A stretch of DNA of 9,935 nt from Desulfomonile tiedjei (GTDB taxonomy: Bacteria; Desulfobacterota; Desulfomonilia; Desulfomonilales; Desulfomonilaceae). A program made the translations under genes and the position numbers. This document shows, one piece after another, positions 6,781 through 9,935 of this stretch (position 1 is its first letter; every line of letters starts with the position of its first letter). The stretch is from positions 1 to 9,935 of the forward strand of contig DYRE01000060.1 in assembly GCA_020718965.1 (NCBI GenBank), given 5' to 3'. The notes beneath the pieces are model-generated. The model was given only the letters and a program-made list of their open reading frames with translations. It did no database searches and had not been told where the DNA came from.

Positions 6781-6844
6781 GTGAATTCCTTCTAATTCAC
6801 CCCAATCCTTGGTTCAGAGTTCAATGGACTTGAACATTTGAACC
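6781..6844 (+). promoter_or_regulatory. Structured leader with two hairpins upstream of the cysteine-repeat gene
   Basis: Hairpin 1: GTGAATT (6781-6787) pairs with AATTCAC (6794-6800) around a 6-base loop. Hairpin 2 is nested: outer GGTTCA (6811-6816) with TGAACC (6839-6844), and inner GTTCAA (6819-6824) with TTGAAC (6830-6835) around a 5-base loop. Hairpin 2 ends 16 bases before the GGAGG ribosome site at 6861-6865. These could be operator palindromes in DNA or RNA structures affecting stability or translation. I recognise no known riboswitch class. Confidence 0.45.
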
Positions 6845-6872
6845 CTAACAAAATGCTCTTGGAGGAAATGGC

Positions 6873-7649
6873 ATGAGAATTCGGGGCTTGGTCTGCACAA
6901 TCGCAGTTGTACTCTTTATATTTTCCGCTGGATTGGCTCCGGCCCAGGATAACGCCGCCGAGATTGCGGCATTGCAGGGCCAGATTGAGAGACTGCGCAA
7001 CATAATGAATCTGGGAGCCCAGGAAATGGATCGCGTGGGAGGACAGGGAGTTCAGGGCCTCGCACAGCAAATTACCAACTGGGAAAATCAACTGACCGGC
7101 ATCGACAGCCAGATTTCCAGGTTGGACGAACAGATTTCAACCGCTTCCGAACAGCAGCGGGCCAACTTGACGCAGGCGCTGAACAGCATCCTGAGGCAAA
7201 AGGCTGGGGCCGAAGCGTTTCTGTTACGACTCAGGAACCAGCATCAAAGTGAACTTGAGAAATTAAATGAGGAAAAGGCCCAATTGGCGGGCAAATTTGA
7301 CCAGAATATAGCGGTTTTGAACAAGCAACTAGACACTCTGGTTCAGGTCAAATGCTGCCAGGATGGAGAGTGCGTTCAAAAGTCCAGAGCCGAATGTGTA
7401 TCCTCCGGTGGGACCGAAGTCAGCGATTGCGATCAGCAATGTTTAAGGATAAATTGTTGCAAGGATGGAACCGTAACACAGGTTTCAAGAGCGGATTGCG
7501 CTTCGGCGGGTGGAAAAGAAGTAAATTATCCCGCTTATGAATGCGAGATTTACAAGTGTAAAACCAAAGAGGGACAGTGCGTAGATCTCACACGTGGGGA
7601 ATGCGAAAAAGCCGGCGGAGTTGTAGGGACTAAGACTGAATGTCCGTAA
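6873..7649 (+). CDS. Exported coiled-coil protein with three cysteine-rich C-terminal repeats
   Basis: I do not recognise a named family. The 258-aa precursor begins with a Sec signal peptide (basic MRIRG, hydrophobic 6-21, likely cut after APA at residue 24), so it should act in the periplasm or outside the cell. There is no lipobox cysteine near the cut. Residues about 27-158 are Gln/Glu/Leu-rich heptad-like sequence, probably an extended coiled coil. Residues 161-257 hold 14 cysteines in three units starting at C161, C195 and C229, exactly 34 residues apart. The unit core is CC-x-DG...SRAxC-xSxGG-xEV...C; the third unit is shorter and more diverged. An even cysteine count in an exported domain suggests disulfides, while CC pairs could also bind metal. 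GGAGG at 6861-6865 sets the ATG at 6873. A clear terminator follows. Function unknown. Confidence 0.85.
   Translation: MRIRGLVCTIAVVLFIFSAGLAPAQDNAAEIAALQGQIERLRNIMNLGAQEMDRVGGQGVQGLAQQITNWENQLTGIDSQISRLDEQISTASEQQRANLTQALNSILRQKAGAEAFLLRLRNQHQSELEKLNEEKAQLAGKFDQNIAVLNKQLDTLVQVKCCQDGECVQKSRAECVSSGGTEVSDCDQQCLRINCCKDGTVTQVSRADCASAGGKEVNYPAYECEIYKCKTKEGQCVDLTRGECEKAGGVVGTKTECP
7353..7643 (+). repeat. Three tandem cysteine-rich protein repeats
   Basis: Units at 7353-7454, 7455-7556 and 7557-7643 code for residues 161-194, 195-228 and 229-257 of the exported protein. The spacing is exactly 102 bases between first cysteines. The conserved pattern is Cys-Cys or Cys-x, Asp/Glu-Gly, Ser/Thr-Arg-x-x-Cys, Gly-Gly, and a closing Cys near position 30. 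The units have diverged at DNA level, so this is an old duplication. Confidence 0.75.
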
Positions 7650-7698
7650 CAATCAAGTAGCCAAAACAATTTACCTACCACTCAAATTCATTCAGACG

Positions 7699-7737
7699 AA
7701 AGGTGAGGCATTCCATAAGCCTCACCTTTGTTGTTTT
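7699..7737 (+). terminator. Intrinsic terminator of the cysteine-repeat gene
   Basis: An 11-bp perfect stem, AAAGGTGAGGC (7699-7709) with GCCTCACCTTT (7719-7729), has a 9-base loop and is followed by GTTGTTTT. It lies about 50 bases past the stop codon and just before the 3' end of the convergent ATPase gene. The opposite side lacks a T-run for minus-strand transcription, so it should work mainly on the plus strand. Confidence 0.85.
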
Positions 7738-7747
7738 AAACCAATTC

Positions 7748-8827
7748 CTAATGACGGGAAAATTCTCTGAGGTCTTTTTCAAATCCTGCGAGAATTTCTT
7801 CTGTCAACGATGGCTTGATTTCAAGCAGGGTCTCAAGGAATATCTCCGTCGTCAGGCGATAATCTGTCCCTCCTTTGTGTTCAAGCTCAAAGGCCTTTTG
7901 AGTAACCTTCTGGAACAGGTATTCGATATCGGCGGGGGTAAATAACGGTGTCAGAGTAACTATTTTGTCCACATCCACCTCACCTGAGTTGGTCTTTGAG
8001 AGGTAGAAATCGAAGATAGTTTTACGTCCCTGAGTGTCGAGACCGCCAACGGGGATAATCAGGTCGAAACGACCTGGCCTGAGCAACGCTGCGTCAAGGT
8101 CACGGATATAGTTGGTTGCGCAGACCAGTAGTCTTTTCCCGGGTTGTCTTTTAAAAACCGGGACCTGTTTCAAAAATTCATTGGTGATTGACTTGTCAAT
8201 TCTTGACGCCTGATCCCTGGTTCCGGCGATTTCTTCGAATTCATCTATGAAGATCACAGCGTCTTCAATACGGCTAGCCTTTTCCATTAGGTGTCTCAGA
8301 TTTTTTCCGAGACGATCCTGCCCGTCTGCCATTAAATCGCTCGGGCTGGCCTCGATGAACCACCAGTCCAAGATGCCGGCTATGGCTTTGACAAAGTGGG
8401 TTTTGCCAGTACCAGGGGGACCAAAGAAAATTATAGTCTTCGGTGGTATCACCCCGTGTTTCTGGGCCAACTCGATTTCAGTAAGAGGCAGAATAACTCT
8501 CTTCTCTATTATCTGCTTAGGCGGCTGTGACTCTGATATAGTATTCCAAACAGATCTATCCACCAACTGGGCGCCCAGTTCCCTGAGCGTAGTTGTCTTG
8601 TCCTCATCGATCTGCTTTTCGGTAATCACATCCACGTTTTCTATGTAATCCAGGCAGGCTACCTTTATGCCCGCGTCTCTTCCCAGTTTCTCCGATAGAA
8701 TCCACTTGTGCTGAAGAATCTTCGGCCAGAGTTCGGCTGCCACTTCGGGTTCATACTTTTGCCCGGTATAACGGAATATTTTGGAAGCGCATTCTTCCGG
8801 GGCGGGAAGATTTGCTACTATGTCCAT
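7748..8827 (-). CDS. AAA+ ATPase, classical AAA module with a GRDxG-type N-terminal region
   Basis: A 359-aa cytoplasmic ATPase with one AAA module. Walker A GPPGTGKT (136-143), Walker B VIFIDEF (191-197; D195, E196), sensor-1 Asn239 in CATNY, and arginine fingers in ALLRPGRFD (R250, R253) are intact, so a hexameric ATP-hydrolysing ring is expected. A small helical lid follows, with TPADIEYLFQKVTQKAF (297-313). The pore-loop-1 region reads DLMADGQDR (164-172), without the aromatic residue of typical threading unfoldases. The N-terminal ~110 residues contain LQHKWILSEKLGRDAG (38-53), resembling the W-LSE-x-x-GRDxG motif I associate with DUF4032-type proteins; that link is from memory. AGGAGG at 8833-8838 fixes the start. 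The partner or substrate is unknown and no protease, kinase or toxin gene is adjacent. A remodelling or chaperone role is an inference. Confidence 0.88.
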   Translation of the reverse strand: MDIVANLPAPEECASKIFRYTGQKYEPEVAAELWPKILQHKWILSEKLGRDAGIKVACLDYIENVDVITEKQIDEDKTTTLRELGAQLVDRSVWNTISESQPPKQIIEKRVILPLTEIELAQKHGVIPPKTIIFFGPPGTGKTHFVKAIAGILDWWFIEASPSDLMADGQDRLGKNLRHLMEKASRIEDAVIFIDEFEEIAGTRDQASRIDKSITNEFLKQVPVFKRQPGKRLLVCATNYIRDLDAALLRPGRFDLIIPVGGLDTQGRKTIFDFYLSKTNSGEVDVDKIVTLTPLFTPADIEYLFQKVTQKAFELEHKGGTDYRLTTEIFLETLLEIKPSLTEEILAGFEKDLREFSRH

Positions 8828-9126
8828 GATCTCCTCCTAAAAAAGTCCGGCGGACACACCTGACAAGTGAATCCGCCACGAACTAGACAGTTACCTGTTT
8901 AGAAATGACATGTCAAGCGCATTTAAGTTTCACCAGTTGGTGGATTTAGAATTTAACACCATGTAGAATATTCAACAGGGCTCCAGGAAATATTGCTCCT
9001 GTAGCGTTAGGATTCCGTTAGGAATGGGCTAGTTTTTAGATTGTGAGAGACTCTCGACATCGGACGGACGCTTAAACCCTAATATTGGATTTCTCAGGTC
9101 TGATTTAACTGAAGGATTTTTCTGCA
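8828..9126. other. Divergent intergenic region with several short repeats
   Basis: About 300 bases separate the divergent ATPase and HMG-CoA-lyase-like genes, with no coding sequence seen. It holds GTCCG-G-CGGAC (8845-8855), the palindrome TGACATGTCA (8906-8915), CAGGA/TCCTG arms (8984-8988, 8997-9001), CGTTAGGA twice (9005-9012 and 9016-9023), overlapping ATTCC-GTTA-GGAAT (9012-9025), and GAGAG-A-CTCTC (9045-9055). The density suggests binding sites for one or more regulators serving both genes. Confidence 0.45.
8888..8916 (-). promoter_or_regulatory. Candidate promoter for the AAA+ ATPase gene
   Basis: On the minus strand a perfect TTGACA (-35, 8911-8916) is followed after 17 bases by TAACTG (8888-8893), a poor -10. 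The -35 overlaps the palindrome TGACATGTCA (8906-8915), so a repressor binding there could block the promoter. Tentative because of the weak -10. Confidence 0.35.
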
Positions 9127-9935
9127 ATGTCGCATCCCGAAACTGTGGCGATTCAGGAAGTCTCCATGCGAGACGGACTTCAGAATGAACCCGTTATCTT
9201 GACTCCAATTCAACGTATCTATCTAATCGAGGCGCTCATCAGCGCCGGTGTGAGACGCATACAAATAGGCTCCTTTGTCAACCAGCGAGTTGTTCCCCAG
9301 ATGGCGGGAACAGAAATTGTCTGGCAGGGACTAAGAAAATTCAGTGAACAGGTGGCGATGAGTGTCCTAATACTCAACGAAAGAGGTCTTGAAAAGGCAA
9401 TTGAACACGATGTCCAGCATATCGAAATCTATGTGTCAGCTTCCGAAACTCACAGCATGAAAAATTCCAACGTTTCAACGGCAAATGCGCTTAGGCAGGC
9501 ATCTCACATGATTCAACTATCCAGGCGATCCGGGATTAATGTTACCGCTGGGGTGATGTGCGCCTTTGGATGTTTTTTTGAAGGGAATGTGCCTAACATT
9601 TTGGTGAAACAAATGGTCGGCGAATTTCTGGAATCGGGGGCCGGCGAAATTGCGCTAGCGGATACGACCGGCATGGCAGAGCCCACTGCGGTGGAATCTC
9701 TTATAGATCTTTTGCGCCAGGATGTTCCAGTGGAGCGCCTCAGTCTGCACCTTCACGATACACGAGGGCAGGGAATGAGTAATTTGGCGGCAGGAATCGA
9801 AGCCGGAATCCGGAAATTCGACACTTCAGTATGCGGACTCGGTGGATGCCCTTTTATCCCGGGGGCGTCCGGGAACATCGACACTGCCTCAGCCGTTGAG
9901 TTTCTGGAAGCCAGGGGGTATACAACAGGAGTCAA
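9127..9935 (+). CDS. HMG-CoA lyase family protein, 3' end beyond the window
   Basis: Partial: 269 codons from the ATG at 9127 (AAGGA at 9112-9116) to the window edge with no stop; the family is usually ~300 aa, so most is present. It is a TIM-barrel, divalent-metal enzyme of the DRE/HMGL superfamily; true members cleave HMG-CoA to acetyl-CoA and acetoacetate at the end of leucine breakdown. Visible: SMRDGLQNE (R15, D16), GSFVNQRVVPQMA (48-60), CAFGCFFEG (145-153), the metal-binding HLHDT (H208, H210), and GLGGCPFIPGASGN (237-250) with the mobile-loop Cys241 and metal ligand Asn250. Where HMG-CoA lyases have Glu (human E72, in I-E-x-T-S-F-V), this protein has Gln46 in IQIGSFV. The family is clear; whether the substrate is HMG-CoA or another 3-hydroxyacyl-CoA is not. 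mvaB would be the symbol if it is a true lyase. Confidence 0.85.
   Translation, partial: MSHPETVAIQEVSMRDGLQNEPVILTPIQRIYLIEALISAGVRRIQIGSFVNQRVVPQMAGTEIVWQGLRKFSEQVAMSVLILNERGLEKAIEHDVQHIEIYVSASETHSMKNSNVSTANALRQASHMIQLSRRSGINVTAGVMCAFGCFFEGNVPNILVKQMVGEFLESGAGEIALADTTGMAEPTAVESLIDLLRQDVPVERLSLHLHDTRGQGMSNLAAGIEAGIRKFDTSVCGLGGCPFIPGASGNIDTASAVEFLEARGYTTGV

Noticed and set aside
8247..8648. Plus-strand 133-codon frame inside the AAA+ gene
   Set aside because: Antisense to the Walker A/B region of a clear ATPase; no independent support.

Overview
The window reads as an ordinary chromosomal stretch of a Gram-negative bacterium, most likely a deltaproteobacterium (Desulfobacterota, of the Syntrophobacterales/Desulfomonile kind). 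That placement is an inference from gene content and protein flavour: a short adenosylhomocysteinase, a type I QueF, an HMG-CoA-lyase-like enzyme, a response regulator fused to a diguanylate cyclase, and an AAA+ ATPase with an N-terminal GRDxG-type domain. Base composition is moderate and fairly even. No tRNA, rRNA, CRISPR array or intact transposase gene was found.

Layout. Positions 1-361 hold no gene, but the first ~46 bases carry two imperfect tandem copies of a 21-bp sequence resembling transposase-binding repeats at an insertion-sequence end. Next come a hotdog acyl-CoA thioesterase (374-859, +) and a GNAT acetyltransferase (912-1409, +). Convergent to them is queF (1451-1897, -), the last enzyme of preQ1 synthesis for the tRNA base queuosine. 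Divergent from queF is an EcfT/CbiQ-type transmembrane subunit of an energy-coupling-factor transporter (2035-2829, +); no ATPase or substrate-binding partner is in the window. Then follow metK (2968-4137, +) and ahcY (4207-5460, +), two steps of the activated-methyl cycle: SAM is made, spent by methyltransferases, and the inhibitory SAH product is cleared.

After a 253-bp gap with two hairpins lies a REC-GGDEF response regulator (5714-6658, +), a phosphorylation-controlled c-di-GMP synthase. A 214-bp leader with strong inverted repeats precedes an exported coiled-coil protein with three 34-residue cysteine-rich C-terminal repeats (6873-7649, +), which ends at a clear intrinsic terminator. Convergent to it is an AAA+ ATPase (7748-8827, -). 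A ~300-bp intergenic region with several short inverted and direct repeats separates it from an HMG-CoA-lyase-family gene (9127 to the window edge, +), cut off at about residue 269.

How the genes work together: only metK-ahcY form an obvious pathway pair. I see no clear undescribed multi-gene system. The parts most worth a second look are the cysteine-repeat secreted protein with its structured leader, the AAA+ ATPase with an unusual N-domain and a non-aromatic pore-loop region, the isolated EcfT next to queF, and the substitution in the HMG-CoA lyase homologue.
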